Positions 24,689 to 36,113 of a stretch of 64,000 bases of DNA are shown here, piece by piece. A program made the translations under genes and the position numbers. The stretch spans positions 62,001 through 126,000 of the forward strand of contig NZ_JAJJWI010000005.1 in NCBI RefSeq assembly GCF_020907275.1, in the 5' to 3' direction. Under the pieces are notes generated by a model. That model worked only from the letters and a program-made list of their open reading frames with translations, did not search any database and was not told the origin of the DNA. Each line of letters starts with the position of its first letter. Position 1 is the stretch's first letter. This stretch comes from Pontibacter silvestris. Its GTDB lineage: Bacteria; Bacteroidota; Bacteroidia; Cytophagales; Hymenobacteraceae.

Positions 24689-25558
24689 TTATAGTAGCTT
24701 ATAAATTTTATCTTTTAAACCAGCAGTGGCCTCTGCCAATGGTAATCTTACGGCAGCAGAGCATACTCCTAGGTGTTGTAGTACAGCCTTTACACCAACA
24801 GGGTTACTTTCTTCGTACATTAGCGGGTTAATGTCTATAATGTCATAAAGCAGGGTTGTAGCTTCCTTAAAATTATGCTCTAGTGCCAGTTGCACCATAC
24901 GGCTGAATTTTTCCGGAAAGGCATTGGCTATAACAGAAATCGCCCCTGCAGCTCCAAAGCATACCATGGGCACCGTTAACAGGTCATCACCACTAATCAG
25001 CAGGAAATCCTCTGACTTGTGCTTGGCAATCTGCATACATTGTTCCATGTTACCGGAGGCTTCTTTTACAGCGACAATGTTTTTGTGCAAAGCCAGCTTT
25101 AATGTTGTGTCAGCCGTTATGTTACTGCCTGTGCGGCCAGGTACATTATAAAGTATAACAGGCACTGGCGAGGCATCGGCAATTTGGATGTAATGCTGGT
25201 AAATTCCCTGCTGAGAAGGCTTATTGTAGTAAGGGCTAACAGAAAGTATAGCTGCAACACCATTCAGGTCAATATCGCGAATAGAGTCTACTACATGCTG
25301 TGTGTAGTTTCCGCCAAATCCGTATACCAATGGTACATGACCGTTTACGTGTTGTTTTACAAAGCGTAATATTTCTGCTTTTTCAGCAGCAGTAGTAGTA
25401 GCCGACTCGGCTGTGGTGCCATTCACCACTAAATAATTTACTCCTCCATCTAGTGTGAAGTCGAGTAACTTACGCAGACCTTCGAAGTCTACAGATAAAT
25501 CTTCCTTAAAAGGCGTTACAAGTGCAACACCTGTCCCTTTCAATCTCTCTTGTATCAT
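24689..25558 (-). CDS. dapA: 4-Hydroxy-tetrahydrodipicolinate synthase
   Basis: A 289-residue class I aldolase from ATG 25558 (MIQERLKGTGVALVTPF); a longer frame from 25603 adds 15 residues without family support. It condenses pyruvate with aspartate semialdehyde at the entry to lysine and diaminopimelate synthesis. Seen are NGTTAES (Thr48/Thr49), the catalytic Tyr137 in ILYNVPGRTG, and the Schiff-base Lys165 in VAVKEASGN. The TIM barrel length is normal. It is a stand-alone transcript ending at the hairpin 24641-24667. Aspartate kinase that feeds the pathway is 37 kb away in this window. Confidence 0.95.
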   Translation of the reverse strand: MIQERLKGTGVALVTPFKEDLSVDFEGLRKLLDFTLDGGVNYLVVNGTTAESATTTAAEKAEILRFVKQHVNGHVPLVYGFGGNYTQHVVDSIRDIDLNGVAAILSVSPYYNKPSQQGIYQHYIQIADASPVPVILYNVPGRTGSNITADTTLKLALHKNIVAVKEASGNMEQCMQIAKHKSEDFLLISGDDLLTVPMVCFGAAGAISVIANAFPEKFSRMVQLALEHNFKEATTLLYDIIDINPLMYEESNPVGVKAVLQHLGVCSAAVRLPLAEATAGLKDKIYKLL

Positions 25559-25719
25559 GCTTAATAAACTAAAGCGGAAAGCTACCGCTCTTTGAAGCTG
25601 CAAGTTTGCACTTTTTAACTGAAAATGAAACTTGTGTTACTGAATAGTTAGGAACACAAGTGGAGAGATTAGTGTGTTTAAAGCAGTTAAAGAAGCTTTA
25701 AACAATTATAAAACCACTT

Positions 25720-26463
25720 TTACTGAATGTTGTTTTCCTCTACCCATTTCAGGAAAAGGTCTTTATAAACTTCGCCAATTGGAATTTCCTTTGTGCCAAT
25801 GCGGATTCTGCTTTTTTCAATACTGTCTATTTTTTGCAGCGATACTATAAAAGAACGATGAACTCTTAGAAACTGGGATTTCGGGAGTTTTTCCATCATC
25901 TTGTTCATGGAGAGCAAGGTTATTATTTTCTGGTCTTTGGTCTGAATAATGATGTAATCTTTTAGCCCTTCAATCCAAAGAATGTCTTTAAAATCAACTC
26001 GTATGGTTTTGTAGTCTGCTTTCACAAACATAAAGTCATGTTCGGCAGCAGGGGCAGGTGGTGGGACTACAGCAGCAGTTGGAGCCTCAGAAGTTTTGGC
26101 GTTTCTGTGTAGTCGTTCCTGTGCTTTTGTAACAGCTTTAACAAACCTATCGAATGGAATAGGTTTTAGGAGGTAATCTACTGCATCCTGGTTAAAACCC
26201 TCCAGTGCATAGTCTGGATAGGCTGTGGTAAAGATAATCAGCGGCTGATTTTTCAGAATGTTCAGAAACTGAATTCCTGTCAGTTCCGGCATTTCAATGT
26301 CCAGAAACATAAGGTCTACCTGCTCTTCCTGAAGCACTTGCATAGCCTCTGTGGCACTGGAACAGGTTTTAACCAACTGCAGAAAGGGAAGTTTGCTTAC
26401 ATAGCTTTCAATTATATCCAGCGCCAGCGGTTCATCGTCTACGGCAAGGCATTTTATAGTCAT
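25720..26463 (-). CDS. LytTR-family response regulator
   Basis: A 247-residue regulator from ATG 26463, which lies 4 bases after the stop of its kinase gene. The receiver has DDE at 9-11, phospho-acceptor Asp55 (LMFLDIEMPELTG), Thr in IIFTTAYP and Lys in YLLKPI. A Pro/Ala-rich linker follows (EAPTAAVVPPPAPAAE), then a LytTR DNA-binding domain from about residue 145 (ILWIEGLKDYIIIQT, FLRVHRSFIV). Such pairs are frequent in Bacteroidota. The targets are unknown. Confidence 0.93.
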   Translation of the reverse strand: MTIKCLAVDDEPLALDIIESYVSKLPFLQLVKTCSSATEAMQVLQEEQVDLMFLDIEMPELTGIQFLNILKNQPLIIFTTAYPDYALEGFNQDAVDYLLKPIPFDRFVKAVTKAQERLHRNAKTSEAPTAAVVPPPAPAAEHDFMFVKADYKTIRVDFKDILWIEGLKDYIIIQTKDQKIITLLSMNKMMEKLPKSQFLRVHRSFIVSLQKIDSIEKSRIRIGTKEIPIGEVYKDLFLKWVEENNIQ

Positions 26464-26467
26464 AGTT

Positions 26468-27514
26468 TTATATGTTGTTTGGGTAGAAATGGATTTTAAG
26501 AGTTGCGAAGAAAGTACCATCCTTTTCTTCTAAAGTAAGGTTATGCTTTTGAGGGTATAGCAAGTTAAGGCGCCGCCTAAGGTTCTTTAAACCGATACCC
26601 CCATATTCTTTCTTCTTATGTGTGCTGATGTTGTTGATCGTGCTGAATTGCAGATAATTTTCTCCAACAACCAGGTTCATGACAATCCCTATTTCATTTT
26701 TGCTGACCAAGCCATGTTTAAAGGCGTTTTCCACCAGCGTCATCAGCATCATAGGAGCTATTTCTTTCCCTTCCAGGTCTCCTTCAATAGTAAACTTTAT
26801 GCTGGTTTGCTCCCTGAGTCGCAGCTTCTGTAGGTCTATGAAATTATGTAAGTGATCTACTTCCTTTTTTAAACATACCAGTGTATCGTTACTCTCATAC
26901 AACATGTAACGCATCAGCAAGGAAAGCTTCATAATGGCATCTGGTGTTTCTGGCGATTGTTTATAAGCCAGTGAATATATATTATTAAGGGTGTTAAACA
27001 AGAAATGGGGGTTTACCTGTGATTTGAGATAGCCCAGTTCAGCCACTAGCTTCTGTTTTTCCAGTTCTTTATTCTGGCGCTCGTTCTTAATATAGTTTCC
27101 TGTTACTTTTATGGCAGAACTTATAAACACAACCACTAAGCCACCCATCATATATGCCAGTAAGTGTTCCACATTATAAGGCTCATCCATGCCAGGGTTA
27201 AACTGCCTGAAAACATAAAAGTCCAGTGGAGAGCGTATAACAGCAATAGCTGTGAGCGTAGCCAGTACAGATGCAATGTACGCCAGTATACGGTTAGCAG
27301 CCAGAAACTTCGGAATGAGCACGTACCAATTAAAGTAAAAGGTAAGCAAGCCAAAGCCAAGGCCAACCAGTACATCCAGTATCTTATTAAAGCTTAAGGT
27401 ACGATTGCCATGCAAGAAGTAAAATACCCACGTACCAAAGGCCAGCCAGCCAATAACGTGTAACGCTATCTGATAGCTTTTTCGCATTTCAATCTCAGGT
27501 AAAGTGAAACTCAT
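26468..27514 (-). CDS. LytS/YehU-type sensor histidine kinase
   Basis: A 348-residue kinase with four N-terminal membrane helices (about 14-35, 45-65, 76-95, 118-138), a coiled stretch, and the His_kinase domain: phosphoacceptor His170 in QVNPHFLFNTLNNIY, ATP-binding LVENAFKHGL and GGIGLKNLRRRL. There is no periplasmic sensor domain, so sensing may occur within the membrane. The next gene is its LytTR regulator, in the same transcript. A start at the Met of MRKSYQIAL (nine residues later) is also possible. Confidence 0.93.
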   Translation of the reverse strand: MSFTLPEIEMRKSYQIALHVIGWLAFGTWVFYFLHGNRTLSFNKILDVLVGLGFGLLTFYFNWYVLIPKFLAANRILAYIASVLATLTAIAVIRSPLDFYVFRQFNPGMDEPYNVEHLLAYMMGGLVVVFISSAIKVTGNYIKNERQNKELEKQKLVAELGYLKSQVNPHFLFNTLNNIYSLAYKQSPETPDAIMKLSLLMRYMLYESNDTLVCLKKEVDHLHNFIDLQKLRLREQTSIKFTIEGDLEGKEIAPMMLMTLVENAFKHGLVSKNEIGIVMNLVVGENYLQFSTINNISTHKKKEYGGIGLKNLRRRLNLLYPQKHNLTLEEKDGTFFATLKIHFYPNNI

Positions 27515-27770
27515 GGGTACAATATCTGCAATATATTCAGGCGGTTTCGGGTATTTAATATAAAGCTATGGCTACTAATATTTTAACTATAAATATAGAC
27601 AAAATATAGCATTTAGCATATGCAATGATGCTATGTATCTACAAAAAGTGAATTTGTAACTATTAAACCGGAGTTTTAGAGGATAAACATCGGTATAAGT
27701 GCAGGATTCTTTTAGACACAGGTAAACGAAAAGTGTAGGCACCTGTTTTAAATAGTGCTAACTGGGAAGC

Positions 27771-27802
27771 TTAGGGTATAGGAATTTTCTCCTACACCCT
27801 AA
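27771..27802 (-). terminator. Hairpin after ligA
   Basis: Arms 27771-27783 and 27790-27802 pair over 13 bases with one G-T wobble in the leftward RNA. It begins 8 bases after the ligA stop but lacks a clear T-run, so termination may be weak. Confidence 0.45.
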
Positions 27803-27809
27803 ATATTTG

Positions 27810-29864
<2,055 letters not shown>

Positions 29865-29993
29865 TTACGAAAGAAGATATAGTAATGCTGCAGAACTTTT
29901 AATTAACGAGGGCCTGACTGGCGTAAAGCTGATGAAGCAACAATATGATAGCTGCAACATTACATGAAGTTATTTACAGGGCTATCTGTTAAG

Positions 29994-30578
29994 TCAGACT
30001 GCTTTTTCGGTTTTAACTGTATGCGGATGATACATTCTTTTATCAGTTTCAAGGATGGCATATTCAAAATTATCAGCCCAACCTGACTTTAGAGGAAGGA
30101 CCTGCCTTTTTCTTCCTTCTTTTGTCATTCCGGCTTTCTCTAGTACTCTACTAGAGCCAATATTGTCAACAGCGCATCCAGCCTCTATTCTATGTAGTTT
30201 CAGGTCATTAAATCCGAAGTCCAGTATTCTGCTTAATGCTTCTGTGCCGAATCCTTTGCCCCAGTAAGCTGAATGTAGTTTATACCATACCTCTGCTCTG
30301 TTATACTTCCTGCTTCTCAGTTTTAAAGCAATCAACCCTATAAATTGGTTGCCTTTGTTTTGCTCGATAGCAAAAGTATAATTTGTAATCTCTTGTTGCT
30401 GATTATCCTGCACCCAGGGCTCTATAACTGAATGCGTTTCACTAATATTTTTCGGAATTCCTAATGTGTTGAACATATCTGTTTCAGGTAATGAGTGTAG
30501 TTGATGAACAGAAACTACGTCTGACATATCGATCAATCTTAGCTTCAATCTTTCAGTAAACAAATCTGTTCTTTTCAT
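29994..30578 (-). CDS. GNAT acetyltransferase, RimJ/RimL type
   Basis: A 194-residue (from ATG 30578) N-acetyltransferase of the RimJ/RimL group. It shows the N-terminal TERLKLRLIDMSDV strand, AEVWYKLHSAYWGKGFGTEALSRIL with the acetyl-CoA loop region, and HRIEAGCAVDNIGSSRVLEKAGMTKEG, which is the conserved end of the fold. An in-frame ATG at 30599 would add seven residues. The substrate is unknown: a ribosomal-protein N-terminus or a small molecule. Neighbouring genes give no hint. Confidence 0.88.
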   Translation of the reverse strand: MKRTDLFTERLKLRLIDMSDVVSVHQLHSLPETDMFNTLGIPKNISETHSVIEPWVQDNQQQEITNYTFAIEQNKGNQFIGLIALKLRSRKYNRAEVWYKLHSAYWGKGFGTEALSRILDFGFNDLKLHRIEAGCAVDNIGSSRVLEKAGMTKEGRKRQVLPLKSGWADNFEYAILETDKRMYHPHTVKTEKAV

Positions 30579-30617
30579 CTCTTTTCGGCCTAGTAGCAAA
30601 TTATTATAATGTAAGGA

Positions 30618-31118
30618 TTACTTTAAAACTATTCCATCAGCAACAAAATGCAGTTCTTCTTTTGGCTGTGTAATAGCTGCAATCTCAGCTGCTGGTTTGC
30701 CAGCATCCTGTGCATAATGGCGTTGCGCATCTACTGACACTACTTCTTTTTTTGCAGTGCCACTAAAAACAACCGTACGTCCTTTTAGGTCTTCTACAGG
30801 TAAAAAGAAAGCATAGTCCCTAAAAGTGACTTTCATGGTTCGGTTATCAGGTAACTTTACATCTGCCCAACAGCCTTTTGCCTGGCAGCTTTCTACTATT
30901 TCGGCACTCACAGTAGCCTGTACAGAGTCTTTGCCTGCAATAGCCTGCTGTAACATTGAAATAGATATTGGGTTGCTTTCAGAAAAAGGAGAACCAAAGG
31001 TATTCCCTACAGTTCGGGTCTCTCCTGTAGTAGTTTCAGTAACCTCGGAGATGGGTTTAGTTTGGTTGCAACTATATAAAGCAGTAGCGAAGAACAGCAT
31101 TCGTAAGGCAGCTTTCAT
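30618..31118 (-). CDS. DUF4920-domain lipoprotein
   Basis: A 166-residue lipoprotein: signal MKAALRMLFFATALYSC with Cys17. The mature part has the DUF4920-like core: VSAEIVESCQAKGCWADVKL, then MKVTFRDYAFFLPVEDLKG. The two Cys of SCQAKGC (about 78-83) resemble a metal- or redox-active site and are the most conserved feature of the family as I recall it. Function is undescribed; the fold is OB-like. It is 39 bases upstream of the acetyltransferase start. Confidence 0.75.
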   Translation of the reverse strand: MKAALRMLFFATALYSCNQTKPISEVTETTTGETRTVGNTFGSPFSESNPISISMLQQAIAGKDSVQATVSAEIVESCQAKGCWADVKLPDNRTMKVTFRDYAFFLPVEDLKGRTVVFSGTAKKEVVSVDAQRHYAQDAGKPAAEIAAITQPKEELHFVADGIVLK

Positions 31119-31298
31119 AACGTTATCTTTTGCTGGTATACATGACTAACAAATATAGCTACAGACCTAGTATTTAGGAAGTACAGCATCAAACAAAAAT
31201 GATTAAAAAGGCCTGAACGAAAACAGTTAAACTCAAAACATATTACACCAAATGTAACGTTAGTAAGGGTAAACTGCGACAGAACAAATTTTTGTTAC

Positions 31299-31892
31299 TT
31301 ATTGGGATTCAATATCAGTCCATTTAGCGTTGTTAATAAAGATCTGGATTCGACCTGTTAAAATAGGAAGGTACTTAGCCGGTATACTTGCCTGGAAGTT
31401 ATCTAACATCAGGTCGAAATTTGTGCTGAAGAAAATGGTGTTCCTGTCTGGTGTAAACAGCACCGGAATAACAGTCTGGTTCGTAATGCCCTGTAAGCTG
31501 ATAGAGGTTTTTTTGCCTAAAGATTCTGGATAGATGTTGGTGTTGTTGCTGGCATTGGCTTTTTCAGCGGGTGCATCTATCAGAAGAACTAAGTCAGGGT
31601 ACTTTGCACCATAGAGAACGTCATAAGCCATAGTTGGAGGTACGTTTTCATTGGTAGGATAGAGAGAACCAAGGTTAAGGACACATTCTATTTTTTGTGT
31701 GGCTTTGTTATAGCGCACCAAAAGATCTTTAGACGAATACTGATAGGGGCCTGTTTTACCCTCCAGATTGACGATTATAGTGTTGCTGCCTGTGTATGCT
31801 GATACTCTGGATTGAGCCTGCGTTTGATGGCAAATAAAAAATAAAAGCAGGGTGCTGAATATGCAAAGTGTGTTTTGTATAGCGTTTTTCAT
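31299..31892 (-). CDS. Secreted protein, possibly YceI-like
   Basis: A 197-residue protein with a signal peptide (MKNAIQNTLCIFSTLLLFFICHQTQAQ). The mature protein is beta-rich with phrases such as SSKDLLVRYNKATQKIECVLNLGSL and FSTNFDLMLDNFQASIPAKYLPILTGRIQIFINNA. The general layout resembles the lipid-binding YceI/lipocalin-like proteins, but the match is loose. It lies upstream of the DUF4920 gene by 180 bases, with its own transcript likely. Function unknown. Confidence 0.6.
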   Translation of the reverse strand: MKNAIQNTLCIFSTLLLFFICHQTQAQSRVSAYTGSNTIIVNLEGKTGPYQYSSKDLLVRYNKATQKIECVLNLGSLYPTNENVPPTMAYDVLYGAKYPDLVLLIDAPAEKANASNNTNIYPESLGKKTSISLQGITNQTVIPVLFTPDRNTIFFSTNFDLMLDNFQASIPAKYLPILTGRIQIFINNAKWTDIESQ

Positions 31893-32179
31893 GTGCAGTT
31901 ATTATGAATGCATTCTATACTAACGCAAAACAAAGGGTAAAGGTAATTGTTAGGAGTGTTACTTTTTAAAGATACTTTTATTAGAGGTAAAAGCTGGAAT
32001 GTTCAAAAAAAATGCCTCTACTTTAAGGAATATAGCTTTATTAAGAATAAATTTATTGCTGAAAATTTAAAACTATAGATAGGTTCACAAGGTATACAGA
32101 ATAGAAGTAAAAACTTGATTTTGATAGATTTATAACACAAAGGCATACGCATATTTCCGTGCCGCTTATTGAAGCTAGG

Positions 32180-32806
32180 ATGGATTCAGATAAAAAAAAT
32201 AAGGTTGATCATAAGCAACTCTCGGCTTTTGGCAAGATCGAGAAAATGCACCCAATCCGGATGCTACTGTACCTGAGCATGATCGGGATTGGGATACTTT
32301 TTACGATACTTTTAGTCGCATTTGTAAGAACAGGTGGTTTTGATGGTGAAAACTTTAAGCTTCCAAAGTTTTTTAATGTTAGTACTATCTTGCTACTTAT
32401 CAGCAGCTATACTATAAGTAAGGTTCCGCGCATTTATAAAAAGGAAAAGCTCAGGAAAATGGTAAAGTACCTGGGTTTTACGCTCGGGCTGGGCTTGCTG
32501 TTTGTCGGAGCGCAATTTCTTGGCTGGAACGAGATGTCTAGAACAGGTGTAAGTTTTACGGGCAAGGCCTCAGGTACTTATTTGTACTTAATTTCGGCGC
32601 TGCATGTATTGCATTTACTTGGAGGCATTATTTTCTTATCGTTCCTGTTCTTTAAAACAGCTCATGTTGCCGCTGATGGTGTCAGGACGTTGATCTTTAT
32701 TAGAGATCCTTTTCGCCGCCTGCAACTTTCTATGTTGTGCAGCTATTGGCACTTTATGGACTTCCTGTGGATGGGGCTATATATCGTATTCCTCTTTATG
32801 GCCTGA
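32180..32806 (+). CDS. Stand-alone heme-copper oxidase subunit III-like protein
   Basis: A 208-residue membrane protein starting at ATG 32180 (a GTG at 32159 is also in frame). It has about five helices and subunit III motifs: KASGTYLYLISALHVLHLLGGI and YWHFMDFLWMGLYIVFLF near the end. In other genomes such proteins sit with subunits I, II and IV of cytochrome oxidase; here none is nearby. It may be an extra, orphan subunit III or an assembly or regulatory homologue. Confidence 0.85.
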   Translation: MDSDKKNKVDHKQLSAFGKIEKMHPIRMLLYLSMIGIGILFTILLVAFVRTGGFDGENFKLPKFFNVSTILLLISSYTISKVPRIYKKEKLRKMVKYLGFTLGLGLLFVGAQFLGWNEMSRTGVSFTGKASGTYLYLISALHVLHLLGGIIFLSFLFFKTAHVAADGVRTLIFIRDPFRRLQLSMLCSYWHFMDFLWMGLYIVFLFMA

Positions 32807-32817
32807 TTATTGCTGGT

Positions 32818-32884
32818 CAATTAACAGAAAAGGCAGAAGAAGTATTGGTTATAACCTTACTTGTTCTGCCTTTTCTGTTAATTG
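32818..32884. terminator. Long bidirectional terminator
   Basis: Arms 32818-32838 and 32864-32884 form a 21-bp perfect stem with a 25-base loop. The gene to the left runs rightward and the gene to the right runs leftward, so it serves both. Confidence 0.75.
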
Positions 32885-33010
32885 GATTAAATTAATGGTT
32901 TTTTAAATTATTGTTTTGCATTAAGATATGCCAGTAGAGTTATCTTATCTTCCATCCTTGATTATTTGAGATAATTGTAGCCCAGAATCAGATGTTTGAT
33001 CTCAAGGCTG

Positions 33011-35539
33011 TTAATGTACTATTGTTACAGTGCCTTTATACTGGCTGCTCCTGAAGTCTATAACATAAAAGTAAACCCCGTCATTTACACCCTTCCCGTC
33101 CCACTTAAACTTGTTATCATCACTCCTGAAAACTTCTTTTCCCCATCTGTTAAATATGGTAATATTTGAAAAAGAGGCTGTACAAAACTCTAAAGGTAAT
33201 TCTGGTATTTCAAAGTAATCGTTCAGGCCATCTCCGTTAGGTGTAAAAATGTTAGCTGGCACAAAGTCTTTTAACTCCGGTACCACCACTTTAAACTCCA
33301 TAGTTATTACCTCATCAGGAAAAGGAGAACAGGCATCTTCCCTGAGTTTGAAATTAACTTTGATATTGCCACGTTGAAACGCCTCACAGTTTGCTACCCA
33401 GTTAAATACACCTTCTGCTTTGCCGTTGCCATTAGTGCTGGTAAAGGTCATGCCCATAGCCTCCGTATCAAAACCGTCTCCTTCCAGCCACAGGTTAAGC
33501 GGGTTCAGGTTTATATCTTCACCAAAAAGCTTGGCTTCAAAAGGCTGGTTCAGGTCCAGTTCAAAAGTTAGTACCTTCTGGTCAGTGGAAATAACCGGAG
33601 CGTCATTAACATCCTTCACATGAAACTCCATGGTAATGGCCTGGTTAGGGGAGGGTACGCATGCATCTTCTGCAAGAGTAAAGGTAACACGCGCTACACC
33701 ATTTGTTGCCGCAAGACATACTGCATTCCAGCTAAACAGGCCTGTTGCTTCACCGTTGCTTCCTGTGCTGGTAAAATTCATACCCAAATCGGACAACTCA
33801 AAGCCTTCGCCAGCGGCAGAAAGTGTAAGCCCGTTCATATCGGTATCATTGCCAAATATACTTGCTTCAAAAAGTTCGTCTAAGCCTAGTTCAATTACCA
33901 GTATTTCCTGATCTGTGCTTATGACAGGCGCATTGTTGTTATAGATGGTTCGTACCTCCACAAGCTCTGTTTTGCTAACTTCTTCTCCGCAGACCATGGA
34001 AGTAGCTTTAAACTCCACCAGATAGGATTCCTGTTGTACGGTCGCACAGTTTATGTTCCAGGAGAAATTAGAAGTAACTTCTCCTGGCTTGGTCTGGCTT
34101 GGGAAAATAATGTTCTGGCTTCCCAAGTCAAAATTCTGGCCTGTTGCTGTTAAGGTTATATCGTGGCCATCGTTGTCAAAGCCAGTAACATCAAAACTTA
34201 GTACATCTCCCTCTGTTACTTCAAACACACGTGTTGGGGTCGATAGTGAAACGCCGGGAGGAGTGTCTGGTATGGGGTCAATTGTAAAGCTGAGCTGCAG
34301 GGTATCCTGACGAGGCAGACTACAGCCATCGTCCTGGGCTATCAGGTTTAGCTTAAACACTTTACCTCCTGTATCGAAACATTCAGCAAAGCAAATTGTG
34401 GCTTTAAGAGTGTCGTTTGCTGCGCCTGGTTGGTTAATGTTACCTTGCGTTATACCCTGAAAAGTATAGTCAGAACTGGAGAAGTTTTCTGGTAAGGTTT
34501 TAAGAGACAGAAACTCATTTGGGTCAACATCTGTGAACATCACTTCAACACAACGGTTGCCTGTAGCGTCAATGCGCATGACGTCTGTGTCCTTATAAAG
34601 GTCAGTAGTTCCTTGCGCCCTGGCCATAACTTCAGGGCTGCTGTTTGTGGCGCACTCAAGTACCAGTACCTGAAAGTCGCGACGTACTTCTCCTATTTTT
34701 TGCCCATTCCTGAATTCCTGGCATCTGATACCAAATACAAACAAGCCTTTGCTTTGAGGACGCATTATAAGCCTGCCGGTCTGTGCATCAATATTGATAG
34801 GAGGGGAACCCTGAATCTGGGTGTTTTCGCTATAGCCCGATAGCCACCTTATCTCAGGATAAGGTGCTGTTCCTGGCGTGTCATAGTAGTTATAGGCAGG
34901 CATAGCGGTGGAGGTGTAACCGTTTAAAGGTGTTACCATATCATAAACAAGAGAGTCTCCGTCTGGGTCTGTTCCGTTAAAGTCAAAGTAAAATAGTTCA
35001 CCCACGCAGGCATAGTCGTTTAGTGGTGGAAATAACTTTGGAGAGGAGTTATTAAAAAAATCCCCATTCTTAACTACAGGAGGAAACTCCATGTAAAATG
35101 TTTGCGCTGCAGCCCCCGGAGACACAATATTATTTATGGTATTGTTTCGGCAGCAGCGTTCCCAGGTAACATAGTAACCCTGAGAGTGATTATATCTTCT
35201 GGGGGAGAGGTTTATAGTTTCATAGTAAACTATTTTTCGTGTTCGCAGACTACCTATGGCACAGTCTATATTAGTATAATTTACATAAGACTGTGACTTA
35301 ATAGTCATGTCCTGCGTCAGCATTAGCCTGTTTGAGCCTTTTTCAAAAACATTAACTGTAATCAGTTGGTCAAGTGCACCAGGGTTGCCATTAACATCAT
35401 CGAAATAGAGGTTTAGGGTGAGCCTGTAATTATACTCTTGCAGATGTTCCAGTTCAAACTCACCACCTACAATATGGGTAGCATAAGCGTTAAAACACAG
35501 AATTATACCTGCTAACAGAAAGAGGAAGCGTTTAAGCAT
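33011..35539 (-). CDS. Large secreted protein with T9SS type B (gliding-motility-type) C-terminus
   Basis: An 842-residue secreted protein. The signal peptide is MLKRFLFLLAGIILCFNAYA, and the mature N-terminus THIVGGEFELEH is typical of surface proteins of this group. The middle contains Ig/cadherin-like repeats; two are obvious near 545-735, each starting APVISTDQ and ending in a SWNAVC or NWVANCE-like strand. The C-terminal about 85 residues carry NIFTPNGDGLNDYFEIPEL and FNRWGKEVFRSDDNKFKWDGKG, the type B sorting domain that directs export by T9SS. It may be an adhesin or gliding-related surface protein. No enzymatic site is seen. Confidence 0.88.
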   Translation of the reverse strand: MLKRFLFLLAGIILCFNAYATHIVGGEFELEHLQEYNYRLTLNLYFDDVNGNPGALDQLITVNVFEKGSNRLMLTQDMTIKSQSYVNYTNIDCAIGSLRTRKIVYYETINLSPRRYNHSQGYYVTWERCCRNNTINNIVSPGAAAQTFYMEFPPVVKNGDFFNNSSPKLFPPLNDYACVGELFYFDFNGTDPDGDSLVYDMVTPLNGYTSTAMPAYNYYDTPGTAPYPEIRWLSGYSENTQIQGSPPINIDAQTGRLIMRPQSKGLFVFGIRCQEFRNGQKIGEVRRDFQVLVLECATNSSPEVMARAQGTTDLYKDTDVMRIDATGNRCVEVMFTDVDPNEFLSLKTLPENFSSSDYTFQGITQGNINQPGAANDTLKATICFAECFDTGGKVFKLNLIAQDDGCSLPRQDTLQLSFTIDPIPDTPPGVSLSTPTRVFEVTEGDVLSFDVTGFDNDGHDITLTATGQNFDLGSQNIIFPSQTKPGEVTSNFSWNINCATVQQESYLVEFKATSMVCGEEVSKTELVEVRTIYNNNAPVISTDQEILVIELGLDELFEASIFGNDTDMNGLTLSAAGEGFELSDLGMNFTSTGSNGEATGLFSWNAVCLAATNGVARVTFTLAEDACVPSPNQAITMEFHVKDVNDAPVISTDQKVLTFELDLNQPFEAKLFGEDINLNPLNLWLEGDGFDTEAMGMTFTSTNGNGKAEGVFNWVANCEAFQRGNIKVNFKLREDACSPFPDEVITMEFKVVVPELKDFVPANIFTPNGDGLNDYFEIPELPLEFCTASFSNITIFNRWGKEVFRSDDNKFKWDGKGVNDGVYFYVIDFRSSQYKGTVTIVH

Positions 35540-36040
35540 AAGCGTAGTTCATATTTGGGATAAGAGGAACTTCTTTGGCTATTTAAATTTAATAATATTA
35601 TCTGTGAAAATCTCAATATAAAGAAGCGCACTCTTATTTTTAGAAAATTTTATAATACAATAAATGGGCATGTATCGGTTGTTTTCATAATACTTTTCTT
35701 TTTAAGAGCTAGTGGTTGTTGCTTTATATGATTATTGTTATATATAAAAAGTATAATTTACTGCTAATGCTGAGCTGGAACAGCTTATAGTAATAAGTAG
35801 TACTTAAGTGGTAATTTTTAGAAACTGGTTTTTAGAATATAGCCCTGTCAGGTTGCAAAAAAGTTATTTTCTCATTTAAAGTTATTCTTGCCATGCTCTA
35901 AGCCAAACTATCGGTATAAAAATCCGTTTAACCGCTTTTAGTGGCCCACTATAAACATTTTGCACTTTAATTGGTTTATTACGCACCATTCGCCTTATAA
36001 TTATTATAAGGAGATATAATAATAGTATCAAAATAAAGTT
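35540..36040. other. Intergenic region, AT-rich
   Basis: Leftward promoter region of the surface protein and rightward leader of the GreA-like gene. An AAGGAGAT run at 36008-36015 looks like a strong ribosome-binding site but has no start codon within normal distance. I see no gene in this stretch. Confidence 0.5.
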
Positions 36041-36103
36041 ATGAAAAGCCATGTTTCAAAGTTGCCGACGAGCCAGAGGCAGTGTAGAGACAATTGGCAC
36101 TAA
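36041..36103 (+). CDS. Possible 20-codon leader ORF before the GreA-like gene
   Basis: ATG at 36041 opens a 20-residue frame (MKSHVSKLPTSQRQCRDNWH) that stops at 36101-36103, ten bases before the likely start of the GreA-like gene. It overlaps a different-frame extension of that gene. It could be a translated leader that couples ribosomes to the downstream gene, or a chance frame. Confidence 0.25.
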   Translation: MKSHVSKLPTSQRQCRDNWH

Positions 36104-36113
36104 AGAGACATCA

